Shown here piece by piece: positions 33,673 to 42,429 of a DNA stretch of 64,000 nt. The position numbers and the translations under genes are program-made. Every line of letters starts with the position of its first letter. The stretch's first letter is position 1. The DNA comes from an uncultured Bacteroidales bacterium (GTDB lineage Bacteria; Bacteroidota; Bacteroidia; Bacteroidales; Bacteroidaceae), in contig CACXKA010000004.1 of NCBI GenBank assembly GCA_902768125.1, positions 124,001-188,000 on the forward strand, in the 5' to 3' direction. Under the pieces are notes generated by a model that saw only the letters and a list, made by a program, of their open reading frames with translations, searched no databases and was not told where the DNA came from.

Positions 33673-36099
33673 ATGTTGAAGACATCACTATTTACCACCT
33701 TGGCGGCTACGGCATTCATACTTTGCCCCAACGAGGCAGCCGCACAAAGCGAAATCTATCCACAACATTTCAATCTCTCAGAGGTGACCCTTCTGGATGG
33801 TCCGATGAAGAAGATGATGGAGACGAACGACAAGCTCCTCCTGGAATATGACGCAGATCGTCTGATGACTCCCTTCATCCGTCAGGCAGGATTGTCCAAG
33901 AATCCTTCTTCCAAGTATAACGGATGGGAGGAGAAGCACCCGAACTTCCCCAACTGGGGTGGCGACGCTGGTTTCGACCTCAGCGGTCACGTGGGAGGAC
34001 ATTATGTATCCGCTCTCGCATTGGCTTATGCTGCCACCAACGATGCCAGCATGAAAGCCAAGATGAAGGAGAAGCTGGATTATTGCCTCAACATCATGAA
34101 GGACTGTCAGGATGCCTACAAGGACGACACGAAGGGTCTGAAGGGCTTTATTGGTGGACAGCCTCTCAACCACATCTGGACCAGTCTCTATGCTGGAGAA
34201 ATCAATGATTTCCGTCGTTCTGGCGGTTGGGTGCCTTTCTACTGCCAGCACAAGGTCTTGGCAGGTTTGCGCGACGCTTATCTCTACACAGGCAGCCCAT
34301 TGGCGAAGGAATTGTTCAGAGGTTTGTCCGACTGGAGTGTGAACCTCGTGAGCAAGCTCTCCGACGAGCAGATGCAGCAGGTGCTGGGTTCTGAGCACGG
34401 AGGTATGAACGAGACACTGGTGGACGCCTACAAGATTTTTAATGACAAGAAGTATCTGGAGGCAGCCAAGAAATACAGCCACCGTCAGATGATTGACGGC
34501 ATGAAGACCTTCAACCCCACCTTCCTCGATGGCAAGCACGCCAACACACAAGTGCCCAAGTACATCGGTTTCGAGCGTGCTTGGCAGGAAGACAAGAGCC
34601 TGACCGACTATCGCAACGCTGTGCTGAACTTCTGGACAGATGTGGCACAGAATCGTACTGTCTGCATTGGTGGAAACTCCATCAGCGAGCACTTCCAGAG
34701 CCATCAGAACGGTCAGCTCTACATCAACAACATGGAAGGTCCTGAGTCTTGTAACTCCAACAATATGCTGAAACTCACTGAGGACCTCTTCGACGACACT
34801 CACGAGGCGAAATATGCTGACTTCTACGAGGCAACAATGTGGAACCACATCATGTCCACACAAGACCCAGAGACAGGTGGTTACGTGTATTTCACCTCCC
34901 TGCGTCCTCTCTCCTATCGCATCTATTCACAGGTGAATCAGGGTATGTGGTGCTGCGTGGGTACAGGTATGGAAAACCACAGCAAGTACGGACACTTCAT
35001 TTACACTCATAGTGCCACCAACGACACACTCTATGTGAATCTCTTCACAGCCAGCGAACTGAAGTCAAAGAAGTTTGGCATTCGTCAGGAAACTGCATTC
35101 CCTTACGAGCAGAGAAGTCGCATCTACATCACCAAAGGCGGCAAGTTCACCCTCGCCATCCGCAAGCCATCATGGGCAAGCGCAGACGGCAAAGGTTCTT
35201 ACACTTGCTACACCAAGAAGTGGAAGGCAGGCGACATGATTGAGGTGGATCTCCCCATGCAGCTCCGTTATGAGGAATGCCCCGACTACAAGAGCTACAT
35301 CGCCTTCAAGTATGGTCCTATCCTCTTGGGCGCACGCCTTGCCACAGAGGCTCAATTGCCCAACGAATATGGTGGTGAGGGACGTATGGATCACTCTCCA
35401 GGCGCACGCGCTAACGCCAAGCCGCTCTCTTCTGCCCCACTCCTCATTGGCAACCGTTCTGAGGTGCTCAACAACATCAAGGTGAACGACCTGAGCAAGC
35501 TGAGTTTCTCACTCACCACAGACAAGGGCACCCTGCCACTCGAACCCTTCTACAGCATCCAGCACGCACGCTACTCCTGCTATTTCTTCCAGGGAACCCC
35601 AGAGGAGTACGCGAACTCCGATATGGGTCGCAAGGACGCTGAGGAACAGGCATTGCAGGCACGCACCCTCGACTATGTGGCTACAGGCGAACAGCAGAGC
35701 GAGGCAGGTCACGAAGTGAAGTACTCCACAGGCTCCACCAGCGGCAGCTATCGTGGTGAGAACTATCGTGATGCCAAGAACGGCGAGTACATCCAGTATG
35801 TCATCGAAAACACGGAAGGTATCAAGAACGATGTTTCCCTCTTGCTCCGATTCATCACCTCCGATCGTGGACGCACAGCCGACATCTTCATCGACGACCA
35901 GAAACTGGGCGACATCACCATCCAGCAGCGCATGAGAGGTGCTGACGAACAAGGCTTCTTCAACGTTGAGTACGCCATCCCAGAATCCATGCTCCTCGAC
36001 AGCAAGGGCAACGTGAAGAAGAAGCTCACCTTCCGCATCGTCGCATCGCCCAACACCATGTGTCCAGGTCTCTACTACCTCCGACTCCTGAAGAAATAA
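33673..36099 (+). CDS. glycoside hydrolase family 127 (DUF1680), beta-L-arabinofuranosidase type
   Basis: Exported enzyme of 808 residues (signal peptide ending near AAAQ). The (alpha/alpha)6 barrel shows VTLLDGPMKK, SGHVGGHYVSALALAYA, QHKVLAGLRDAY and the zinc/cysteine site: Glu358 and Cys360 in GPESCNSNN, and Cys427-Cys428 in GMWCCVGTGMENHSKYG. In GH127, a zinc-bound cysteine acts as nucleophile; Cys428 fits. Beta domains follow, with a C-terminal extension (about 690-808) shared with DUF4986/DUF6805-like ends. It probably removes L-arabinofuranose from plant glycans. Confidence 0.93.
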   Translation: MLKTSLFTTLAATAFILCPNEAAAQSEIYPQHFNLSEVTLLDGPMKKMMETNDKLLLEYDADRLMTPFIRQAGLSKNPSSKYNGWEEKHPNFPNWGGDAGFDLSGHVGGHYVSALALAYAATNDASMKAKMKEKLDYCLNIMKDCQDAYKDDTKGLKGFIGGQPLNHIWTSLYAGEINDFRRSGGWVPFYCQHKVLAGLRDAYLYTGSPLAKELFRGLSDWSVNLVSKLSDEQMQQVLGSEHGGMNETLVDAYKIFNDKKYLEAAKKYSHRQMIDGMKTFNPTFLDGKHANTQVPKYIGFERAWQEDKSLTDYRNAVLNFWTDVAQNRTVCIGGNSISEHFQSHQNGQLYINNMEGPESCNSNNMLKLTEDLFDDTHEAKYADFYEATMWNHIMSTQDPETGGYVYFTSLRPLSYRIYSQVNQGMWCCVGTGMENHSKYGHFIYTHSATNDTLYVNLFTASELKSKKFGIRQETAFPYEQRSRIYITKGGKFTLAIRKPSWASADGKGSYTCYTKKWKAGDMIEVDLPMQLRYEECPDYKSYIAFKYGPILLGARLATEAQLPNEYGGEGRMDHSPGARANAKPLSSAPLLIGNRSEVLNNIKVNDLSKLSFSLTTDKGTLPLEPFYSIQHARYSCYFFQGTPEEYANSDMGRKDAEEQALQARTLDYVATGEQQSEAGHEVKYSTGSTSGSYRGENYRDAKNGEYIQYVIENTEGIKNDVSLLLRFITSDRGRTADIFIDDQKLGDITIQQRMRGADEQGFFNVEYAIPESMLLDSKGNVKKKLTFRIVASPNTMCPGLYYLRLLKK

Positions 36100-36117
36100 G
36101 CAAACCCACATAAACAC

Positions 36118-36152
36118 AAAAGAGACGGTCCCCACAAGACCGCCTCTTTTTT
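36118..36152 (+). terminator. hairpin terminator of the GH127 gene
   Basis: AAAAGAGACGGTC pairs with GACCGCCTCTTTT (one mismatch) around CCCACAA, followed by T. Confidence 0.85.
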
Positions 36153-36168
36153 ATATCGTTAAATAGAA

Positions 36169-36283
36169 ATTGCGGCAAGCCGCCGAAGAAAAAATATAAA
36201 AAAAACAAGTAAAGATATAAAAAAATATTTTTATTTATTTTTCCCTATTTTTACCTGTTTTTCCTTCGGCGGCTTGCCGCAAT
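36169..36283. repeat. 115-bp imperfect palindrome with perfect 20-bp GC-rich arms
   Basis: ATTGCGGCAAGCCGCCGAAG (36169-36188) and its exact reverse complement (36264-36283) enclose an AT-rich centre that also pairs in part (ACAAGTAAA with TTTACCTGT). It is directly followed by the 56-bp and 46-bp dispersed modules. Confidence 0.88.
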
Positions 36284-36339
36284 AAATCTCCAACCTCAAC
36301 CTTCAGCTCGGCGGAGCCAAACCTCAAACCTCAAACCTC
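36284..36339 (-). repeat. 56-bp dispersed module, intergenic copy
   Basis: Exact reverse complement of 33026-33081 inside the ATP-grasp-like gene. A third partial copy with the same TTGGCTCCGCCGAGCT core lies at 56647. Confidence 0.92.
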
Positions 36340-36375
36340 TTATCGTATCTTTAGCACGCTTGGCTTGCCAAGAAA
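36330..36375 (+). repeat. 46-bp dispersed repeat, copy 2
   Basis: Identical to 12661-12706. It overlaps the CTCAAAC heptads of the 56-bp module and lies just after the 3' end of the OmpA-like gene. Confidence 0.9.
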
Positions 36376-36390
36376 CCTCAAATCTCCCTC

Positions 36391-37572
36391 CTATTTCTTG
36401 TCCGTCGTAGGAATCTCATCGCCTGGATCTTCCATGATGAAGTTCACAGCAGGCACCCATTCACGCACTGTCTTGAACGACTGCAACGCCTTGTCATCAA
36501 TGGAAGTGCGGAGGCGTGAAGGATCTACGTGGTAAGTCAGCACAAGGGCTTGACGAACAGCCTCTGCACGACGCTCAGCAAGGTCACGATGGAACTGTTC
36601 ATCCTCGTCTGGAATAATGTCTGGATGACCCACGATATTGAGGTTCACCAAGGGGTGTGATTGCAGGAATTTCGCCACAAACTCCACACGTTTGCTCGTA
36701 GTGGTATTCAGGTAGTGGAAACCCGAATAGAACGGAATTTCCGTGTACATCGCCTCTCCATATCGAACCGTCTCTTTATAATCTCGTGTGTGGTCAATCA
36801 GCACAGGGTCAACAAACGGCTCCTTCGGAGGCAGACGGAAGCGGCGCAACTGCTGCTTGCCGTTCTTGAAGTGATAGACGAAATTGACCATCAAATCCAG
36901 ATAGAAGTCGATGGTGTTGCCGTCTGAAGCACCATTATATTCGTTGTCTGTGGCATTCGCACGCAGATCCACGAGGATATCCCAAGGCTCGTTCAGACGA
37001 ATTGCCATCTGGACACCAGCGTGTCCCACGATGTACTGTCCACCGTCCTTTTTCACTGGATAATAAGGACTGGTCGTGTTTGGCGTCCGATTCCAGAGTG
37101 CCAGTTTATCATCGAATCCGAAGGTCTTGATGGCACCAGCACCAAAGGTGAGTCCGAAAGTCACAGGACGGTCAGGAATATAGCCAAAGAAGACATTGGT
37201 GAGATTGACGACGCCCGAGAGCGAAGCAGTAAGGAACTTGTACGAATAGCGGCCATTGCCATACACTGAAGGCATCGCCTTGGTGGCAGCCTCACTGCAT
37301 CGTCCCACCTGCGTGGTGATGCCCGCATTGGCTTGGAGACCAAAGGAAGGGGTGAAGTTATGTCCCAGCGTAAAGTTGACTGAAGGCATCTGGTGGAAAA
37401 TAAAGTCGCTGGCTTTCGCGTTTTCAGCCATGGACTGACTAAAACCACCTCCCAAACCAATATACCAGTCACCATGCTTGTGCTTGGGAGCTGTATACAA
37501 CTGAGCCGATGCTGCCAGAACGCACATCAGCAGACACATCGTAAGGGTCAATTTCATCAAAAATCTCTTCAT
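36391..37572 (-). CDS. OmpA-like outer-membrane protein
   Basis: 393 residues with a signal peptide (cleavage near ASAQ). An N-terminal beta-barrel (about 30-240; GDWYIGLGGGFSQS, FGLQANAGITTQVG, VTFGLTFGAGAIK) is followed by a C-terminal OmpA-type domain with NLNIVGHPDIIPDEDEQFHRDLAERRAEAV, in which the peptidoglycan-binding Asp/Arg pattern is partly kept. It may link the outer membrane to the cell wall. Its -7 element is at 37601. Confidence 0.83.
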   Translation of the reverse strand: MKRFLMKLTLTMCLLMCVLAASAQLYTAPKHKHGDWYIGLGGGFSQSMAENAKASDFIFHQMPSVNFTLGHNFTPSFGLQANAGITTQVGRCSEAATKAMPSVYGNGRYSYKFLTASLSGVVNLTNVFFGYIPDRPVTFGLTFGAGAIKTFGFDDKLALWNRTPNTTSPYYPVKKDGGQYIVGHAGVQMAIRLNEPWDILVDLRANATDNEYNGASDGNTIDFYLDLMVNFVYHFKNGKQQLRRFRLPPKEPFVDPVLIDHTRDYKETVRYGEAMYTEIPFYSGFHYLNTTTSKRVEFVAKFLQSHPLVNLNIVGHPDIIPDEDEQFHRDLAERRAEAVRQALVLTYHVDPSRLRTSIDDKALQSFKTVREWVPAVNFIMEDPGDEIPTTDKK

Positions 37573-37600
37573 TCCTACGTGGTTTTACGTATTATACTTG

Positions 37601-37608
37601 CAAAAGTA
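37601..37608 (-). promoter_or_regulatory. Bacteroidetes -7 promoter element for the OmpA-like gene
   Basis: TACTTTTG on the minus strand, 28 bases upstream of the ATG at 37572. Confidence 0.65.
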
Positions 37609-37672
37609 GCACATAAAATCCAAAATACAAACAAAAATCAACAATAAAATCAATAATATCGATAAAAATCCT

Positions 37673-37680
37673 TAACTTTG
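37673..37680 (+). promoter_or_regulatory. Bacteroidetes -7 promoter element for tRNA-Arg
   Basis: TAACTTTG, 21 bases before the tRNA 5' end. Confidence 0.75.
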
Positions 37681-37701
37681 CCGCCGAAATGCAACATCAA
37701 T

Positions 37702-37775
37702 GGCTCGGTAGCTCAGTTGAATAGAGCGTCAGATTCCGGTTCTGCAGGTCATGGGTTTGAGTCCCATCCGAGTCA
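37702..37775 (+). tRNA. tRNA-Arg (anticodon CCG)
   Basis: 74 bases fold as a full cloverleaf: acceptor GGCTCGG with CCGAGTC (one G-U), D stem GCTC/GAGC, anticodon stem with loop TTCCGGT (anticodon CCG, reads CGG), variable AGGTC, T stem ATGGG/CCCAT with loop TTTGAGT. CCA is not encoded. It has its own promoter and terminator. Confidence 0.95.
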
Positions 37776-37782
37776 CTTCTTC

Positions 37783-37808
37783 AAGGGGCACTTTTGTGTC
37801 CCTTTTTT
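37783..37808 (+). terminator. terminator of tRNA-Arg
   Basis: AAGGGGCAC pairs with GTGTCCCTT (one G-U) around TTTT, followed by T. Confidence 0.85.
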
Positions 37809-37972
37809 GTTGAAAAAACATTCAAACGCAATTTTACCCCTCGAACGACCTCCAAAAATCTATTCGAAGTCAATTTTTGGACAAAACGGAATTACCAATC
37901 TATACATTAAATGCCCACCTATTTGTTAAAAGATGGGCATTGATTAACAAGTGTTATTTTTTGTTACAATTT

Positions 37973-38548
37973 TCAGTTCGCGCTGAAGGTCTCGAAGGTG
38001 CCATCATCGAAGAAAATACGCACTTCGACCACCTTTCTGGCTGGTTTCTGTTGCAATTTCAGCGTTTCAGCCACGATTTCCTGCACATTCAGCGAGGTAG
38101 AGGCAGGCTGAAATGCCGATGAACGGCGAGATCCAGGCGCATTGGAAGCGGCTGCTGGAGCGGCAGAAGCCTGACTGTTATTGGTGCCAGAACCCTTGGT
38201 GGCAGGGGAAGAAGCCGAAGGAAAGCCGAAAAGTGACATCTGGCCATCTTCAGCGGGCACCATTTCCTCCGTTGGGTCACTATTTAAATAAGTATCATCA
38301 GCGTCACCTTCCCCTGGAGTAGGAGAGTCATTTTCGAGGTAGATGGGTTCCTTGTCATAGAACAACCAGGCAGGGTTGATATCAGGAAAAGCTTGGGTGA
38401 TACTCCTAAGGATGTTCAGGGTGGGTTGGGTGCGACCACTCAAGATGTGAGAGAGTGTACCAGGAGAGATACACACCTCATTACAAAATTGGGTGTTGTT
38501 GAGATGCTTTTCTTGGATGATCAACTCGATTTTTTCTTTATCAGTCAT
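37973..38548 (-). CDS. XRE-family helix-turn-helix regulator
   Basis: 191 residues. The N-terminal HTH (about 5-65) shows TQFCNEVCISPGTLSHILSGRTQPTLNIL, the usual XRE recognition pattern, then INPAWLFYDKEP as in Bacteroidetes members. A low-complexity Ser/Ala/Pro linker (about 105-150) leads to a short conserved C-terminal end (VVEVRIFFDDGTFETFSAN). Probably a DNA-binding regulator of its own or nearby genes. A 0.9-kb region upstream, rich in TGTAAA, could be its operator array (inference). Confidence 0.88.
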   Translation of the reverse strand: MTDKEKIELIIQEKHLNNTQFCNEVCISPGTLSHILSGRTQPTLNILRSITQAFPDINPAWLFYDKEPIYLENDSPTPGEGDADDTYLNSDPTEEMVPAEDGQMSLFGFPSASSPATKGSGTNNSQASAAPAAASNAPGSRRSSAFQPASTSLNVQEIVAETLKLQQKPARKVVEVRIFFDDGTFETFSAN

Positions 38549-38582
38549 GATTTTTGGGTTTTAATGAGTATTTCTTGAATTT

Positions 38583-39127
38583 TTTACAAAGGTAGGGAAT
38601 AATTTCCAATCATCAAAATTTTTCTCTTTCTTTTTGTAATTTTAAATTTCACTTTTCTATTTTGAAAGTTTTTAAATGTAAAGGCGTCGAGGCTTTCCTT
38701 TTGTAAATATCACATCCCTGTAAAATAACAAGTGTAAAAGTGCCTTTTTCCATCACTTTATATAGGAATAGCAAATAACTGATTGAAATACCGTTATGAA
38801 CGCGTCAATCGTCCATATATGGGTAAAAACCCTCCATTTCACTGTATATAGGGGATGTAGATGGATGAAATCCTTCTATTTATATCCAATAAAAGAGTGT
38901 AATTTGCCTTTTTTCAACCATTTACAAAAGGATGAATACACATGCATATTTAAGGTTTTTTAGTTGTAAATCTTTTACGTTACAAAATGTAAAATGAATG
39001 CGCGTTTCATCTTGTAAAGTCCTGTCAAGTGCTCAAAGGAATAATCTTTGTAAAAACTCTTTACAAAGAGAGTGTTTTCGTTTTGTAAATTTCCAATTGT
39101 GCTTTCTTAAAAATCGTTAATGTAAAA
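38583..39127. promoter_or_regulatory. cluster of TGTAAA/TTTACA motifs upstream of the XRE gene
   Basis: About fourteen TGTAAA or TTTACA hexamers occur in both orientations, for example at 38584, 38678, 38719, 38733, 38919, 39060 and 39121. The stretch 38549-39473 holds no gene and is AT-rich, but chance would give only one or two. Candidate multi-site operator; function inferred. Confidence 0.5.
38587..38594 (-). promoter_or_regulatory. Bacteroidetes -7 promoter element for the XRE gene
   Basis: TACCTTTG on the minus strand, 38 bases upstream of the ATG at 38548, overlapping one TTTACA box. Confidence 0.7.
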
Positions 39128-39473
39128 TTTTGGACGCTTCATTTTTTCGAAAAAGAGGCTGAATTTGCGAGAATCGAACAGAGGCTTTGAGGGCATTTTT
39201 TCGTGAAAATAGCCTCATTTTTTGAGGGCATTTTAGGGGTTAAAGTGCTGATTTTCCGAAGAAACACGCCTGAAATTTTTGTTTGGATTTTGGAGCGAAA
39301 GAGATTTTGTTCGCAATTTTGAGGCTAAAAAATTGAAGAAATTTGCCCCTCAGGAGACCCCCAAAAGTAAATTTTGGCACCCTACTGGCACACACAAAAA
39401 TCGTCTTTCAATTTTTTAGGACGATTCATCCGAACAAAAATAAATGGAGTTGAAAAAAGTTGTCAGGAGAAAA

Positions 39474-40496
39474 TCAATGAAGAATATAGAAAATGAGTTC
39501 GTGCATGATGTCGGCATCCGACAAATTGCCTCGATTGATACCCTTGAGGCAGGCATCCGTCTCACGTAGTTTCCCGATGATCTGCATCACCTTGAGCGGC
39601 GTGTACTTCCGCATGGCAGTCGTATATTCACGAAGTTGCCAGGTTTGACGCAGGTCGAGCTGTGCCATCAGCCCCTTCTCCGACTTCTCTGGCGCATAAT
39701 ATGCCAGCATCAGTTGGGAGAAGAAATTGAAGAGCATCGACACAGTGGCAACAGGTGCATTGGCTTTCGGATTCTGGTCGAAATTGAAGATGATTTTGTT
39801 CACCTTCACCACATCCTTATTGGAGACAGCCGCACGTAACTCCCACAAATTGAACTCTTTAGAGATTCCTACGTTTTGTTCCACGAGGTCCGTCGTGATG
39901 CGACTCTGCCCTGCTGGAAGTGCCAGCACGAGCTTGTCCAGTTCACCAGCCATACGGTTCAGATCCGAGCCGACGCTCTCTGCCATCATCAGACAGGCAC
40001 GTTCCTCGATGGTCACCTGCTTGCGAGTCAAGTACTCCACAATGAACGAAGGCAGCATGCCCTCCTTCAGTTTGGGGCTTTCAAACACGATGCCCACCTT
40101 CTCGACAGCAGGAATCAGCTTCTTTCGTCCATCCACCTTGCCATTTTTGTAGCAAATCACCAAAATTGTGGTCTGCATTGGATTTTGTGCATAGACCGAA
40201 AGCTCATCAATTTTTAACAAATTCTGCGCCTCTTTAACAATTACCACTTGATATTTTGCCATCATCGGGTAACGGCGCGCGCAATTTATCACATCCGCAA
40301 CAGCCGTCTCGCGCGTACAATAGATGATGGTTTGGTTAAAATCCTGTTCATCTTTCGTCAGCACGTTGTCGGCAATAAATTCCGAGATGCGGTCGATATA
40401 GTACGCCTCCTCCCCCATCAACAGGTAGATCGGTTGGTACTCCTTTCGCCGAATCTGCTCCACAATGTCGCGATGTGTGATATTTGCTTTTGCCAT
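39474..40496 (-). CDS. holA: DNA polymerase III subunit delta
   Basis: Clamp-loader subunit that opens the sliding clamp. 340 residues from the ATG at 40496. The N-terminal domain shows PIYLLMGEEAYYIDRI (family-typical degenerate P-loop region), then RRYPMMAKYQVVIVKEAQNL, KLIPAVEKVGIVFESPKL, ESVGSDLNRMAGELDKL and the C-terminal DNA pol3 delta part (LRETDACLKGINRGNLSDADIM). Single-gene unit between two AT-rich intergenic regions. Confidence 0.93.
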   Translation of the reverse strand: MAKANITHRDIVEQIRRKEYQPIYLLMGEEAYYIDRISEFIADNVLTKDEQDFNQTIIYCTRETAVADVINCARRYPMMAKYQVVIVKEAQNLLKIDELSVYAQNPMQTTILVICYKNGKVDGRKKLIPAVEKVGIVFESPKLKEGMLPSFIVEYLTRKQVTIEERACLMMAESVGSDLNRMAGELDKLVLALPAGQSRITTDLVEQNVGISKEFNLWELRAAVSNKDVVKVNKIIFNFDQNPKANAPVATVSMLFNFFSQLMLAYYAPEKSEKGLMAQLDLRQTWQLREYTTAMRKYTPLKVMQIIGKLRETDACLKGINRGNLSDADIMHELIFYILH

Positions 40497-40654
40497 AATG
40501 AGTGCGAAGGTACAGCTATATCCCGAAACCACCAAATATTTCCCCAACTTTTTTTATTTCCCATTCTCAGACCTTCGCAGGTTAGTTAGTAGATAATTTT
40601 TCTTTTGCCCCTTGAGTGCGCCCTGGAGGTGCCCTTTAGGAGTGAATTTTGTTA

Positions 40655-40711
40655 CCCTTAAGGGCCGCAATTTTTTCCCTTAATGGTAGCAAATTTTTTC
40701 CTTAATGGCGG
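40655..40711 (+). repeat. 22-23-bp tandem repeat (CCCTTAAKGG...GCAATTTTTT)
   Basis: Two full units (40655-40676 and 40677-40699) and a partial third (from 40700) share CCCTTAA, GCAA and T-runs. Each CCTTAAGG is a small palindrome followed by T, so the array resembles stacked weak terminators upstream of the WYL gene. Confidence 0.6.
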
Positions 40712-40825
40712 TTCCCTTTCCCTTGTTCTTTGACACCACAAAGTTACGACAAATTTTCGACATTTGCAAATAATAGTAGTGCAAAATTTGAAAAATGCCA
40801 GAATATTTAGATTTTTTGAATAGAG

Positions 40826-40974
40826 CGTTACAGCGTTACAGTGTTACAGTTGTTTTTTAGGGTTTCAAACCCTAAAAATACTTCTATATATAATATATAT
40901 ATTATATATAGAGTTCGGTTTTGACTTTTGGGATGTCTTAGTTTTTAACTGTAACACTGTAACGCTGTAACGCA
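40826..40974. repeat. palindromic element: inverted octad arms around two internal palindromes
   Basis: GCGTTACA GCGTTACA GTGTTACA GTT (40826-40852) is exactly inverted at 40948-40974. Inside lie a perfect 12-bp inverted repeat with one central base (40855-40879, TTTTTAGGGTTT arm) and a perfect 28-bp AT palindrome (40885-40912). The architecture equals that at 12854-13053, and the octads TGTAACGC and TGGTACGC differ at two bases only. Confidence 0.95.
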
Positions 40975-41081
40975 AAGGAAAAAAATTGAAAGAAAATTTG
41001 GTGGGGTTTTGAAAAAGTAAGAAAAAACGCGATTTCCGTGCTTTTGTGGAGAGATTATTTTGATATGAACAGAAAAAGTTG

Positions 41082-41089
41082 TACCTTTG
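41082..41089 (+). promoter_or_regulatory. Bacteroidetes -7 promoter element for the WYL regulator
   Basis: TACCTTTG, 39 bases upstream of the ATG at 41129. Confidence 0.75.
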
Positions 41090-41128
41090 TAGTGTTAAAA
41101 TAAGCCCTGTTCTAATGCCCTTCCGCCC

Positions 41129-42067
41129 ATGACTACCCCTGCCCTGTTCAAAGAATATATCTGGCTGGTCAACACCATCCACCACGCTGGAAGAATCTCG
41201 CTCAGCGACATCAACAAGAGATGGAAGCGCACGGAAATGAGTGGAGGTGTCGAGTTGGCACGCACCACCTTCAACCGCCACAAAGATGCCATCGAGGACA
41301 TCTTCGGCATCTACATCGACTGCGACCGCCGTGACGGCTACCGCTACCACATCGGCAACAAGGATGCCTTGCGCGAAGATACCGTGCAGAACTGGATGCT
41401 GTCCACCCTGACCGTCAACAACATCATCGGCGAGAGCCTGAGCCTGCAGCATCGCATCGTGCTGGAGAACATCCCCTCCGATGGCGAACACCTGGAACTG
41501 GTCATCAAGGCAATGAAGGAGGGCAAGCGAATCAGCATCACCTACCGTCGCTACCAGTCGGCAGAAGCCAAGACCTTCACCCTCTCGCCCTACTGCATCA
41601 AGCTGTTCCGCCAACGCTGGTACCTGCTGGCAAAGTTCGACGACGGAGGCTTCGCCATCTTCTCCTTCGACCGCATTGAGGACATCACCCCGACCGACGA
41701 GCCCTTCACCATTGAGAAAGGCTTCAGCGCCACTAAATTCTTCAGCGAATGCTTTGGTGTGGTGATTGGCGACGGCACCCCAGCAGAACGAATCGTCTTG
41801 CGCGCCTTTGGCAGAGAGAAGTACTACCTGCGCGACCTTCCCCTCCACCACACGCAGAAGGAACTCAAGCCCAGAACACCAGAAGAACGCCAGCGGCAGG
41901 CAGAAAAGGACTACACCGACTTCGAATTCCTTCTTCGCCCCACAGCCGATTTCAAAGGGCAGATCATGTCCCGCGGCGCCTGGCTCCAGGTTCTCGAACC
42001 CGAATGGCTGGCACACGAAATCTGCCAGTGGCACGAGGATGCTCTCAAGAAATACCAAGAAAAATAA
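41129..42067 (+). CDS. WYL-domain transcriptional regulator
   Basis: 312 residues. An N-terminal winged helix-turn-helix (about 5-70; RTTFNRHKDAIEDIFGIYIDCDRRDGYRY) is followed by a WYL domain (about 125-205) with GKRISITYRRYQ, LSPYCIKLFRQRWYLLAKFDD and FSFDRIEDI, and a C-terminal WCX region. WYL proteins bind nucleotide or nucleic-acid ligands and often control phage-defence genes. Here it stands at the left edge of a cluster with two nucleases and a macro-like protein, which it may regulate; that is inference from position. Confidence 0.9.
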   Translation: MTTPALFKEYIWLVNTIHHAGRISLSDINKRWKRTEMSGGVELARTTFNRHKDAIEDIFGIYIDCDRRDGYRYHIGNKDALREDTVQNWMLSTLTVNNIIGESLSLQHRIVLENIPSDGEHLELVIKAMKEGKRISITYRRYQSAEAKTFTLSPYCIKLFRQRWYLLAKFDDGGFAIFSFDRIEDITPTDEPFTIEKGFSATKFFSECFGVVIGDGTPAERIVLRAFGREKYYLRDLPLHHTQKELKPRTPEERQRQAEKDYTDFEFLLRPTADFKGQIMSRGAWLQVLEPEWLAHEICQWHEDALKKYQEK

Positions 42068-42184
42068 AAAAAATTGAAAAAAAGTTTCATTTTTTCCAAA
42101 CATGTACCGTGATTTGGAACAACATACGCCGAACTTTGCATCGTGATTCAAAAAAATTTGTAATACGATTAAAAAGTTCAGCTT

Positions 42185-42364
42185 ATGGAAACTATCAGAA
42201 AAATCATCATCAATGCAGCCTTTGGCGCATTAGTGCTCACCTTCATCCTCTTCTGGGTGTGTGCAGGCATCGGAATCCAATCCATCTCCATCATCTCCGC
42301 CTTCCTCGTCTTCATCGCAGCAACGGTTTTACTCGTGGCTTCACCTGTGAAGAATGAGGAATGA
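42185..42364 (+). CDS. small membrane protein (59 residues)
   Basis: METIRKIIINAAFGALVLTF start, two membrane helices (about 8-30 and 34-52) and a short charged end (VKNEE). An ATG-to-stop frame with coherent hydrophobic pattern and basic inner start supports translation. It lies 117 bases after the WYL gene. No family recognised. Confidence 0.65.
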   Translation: METIRKIIINAAFGALVLTFILFWVCAGIGIQSISIISAFLVFIAATVLLVASPVKNEE

Positions 42365-42412
42365 AAAATGCAACTATATTTGTTTGTTTTAGAGAAAAGT
42401 AGTAAATTTGCA

Positions 42413-42420
42413 AAGTAAAA
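42413..42420 (+). promoter_or_regulatory. Bacteroidetes -7 promoter element for the macro-like/nuclease cluster
   Basis: TAAATTTG, 9 bases before the ATG at 42430. Confidence 0.5.
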
Positions 42421-42429
42421 GAAAGTGTT

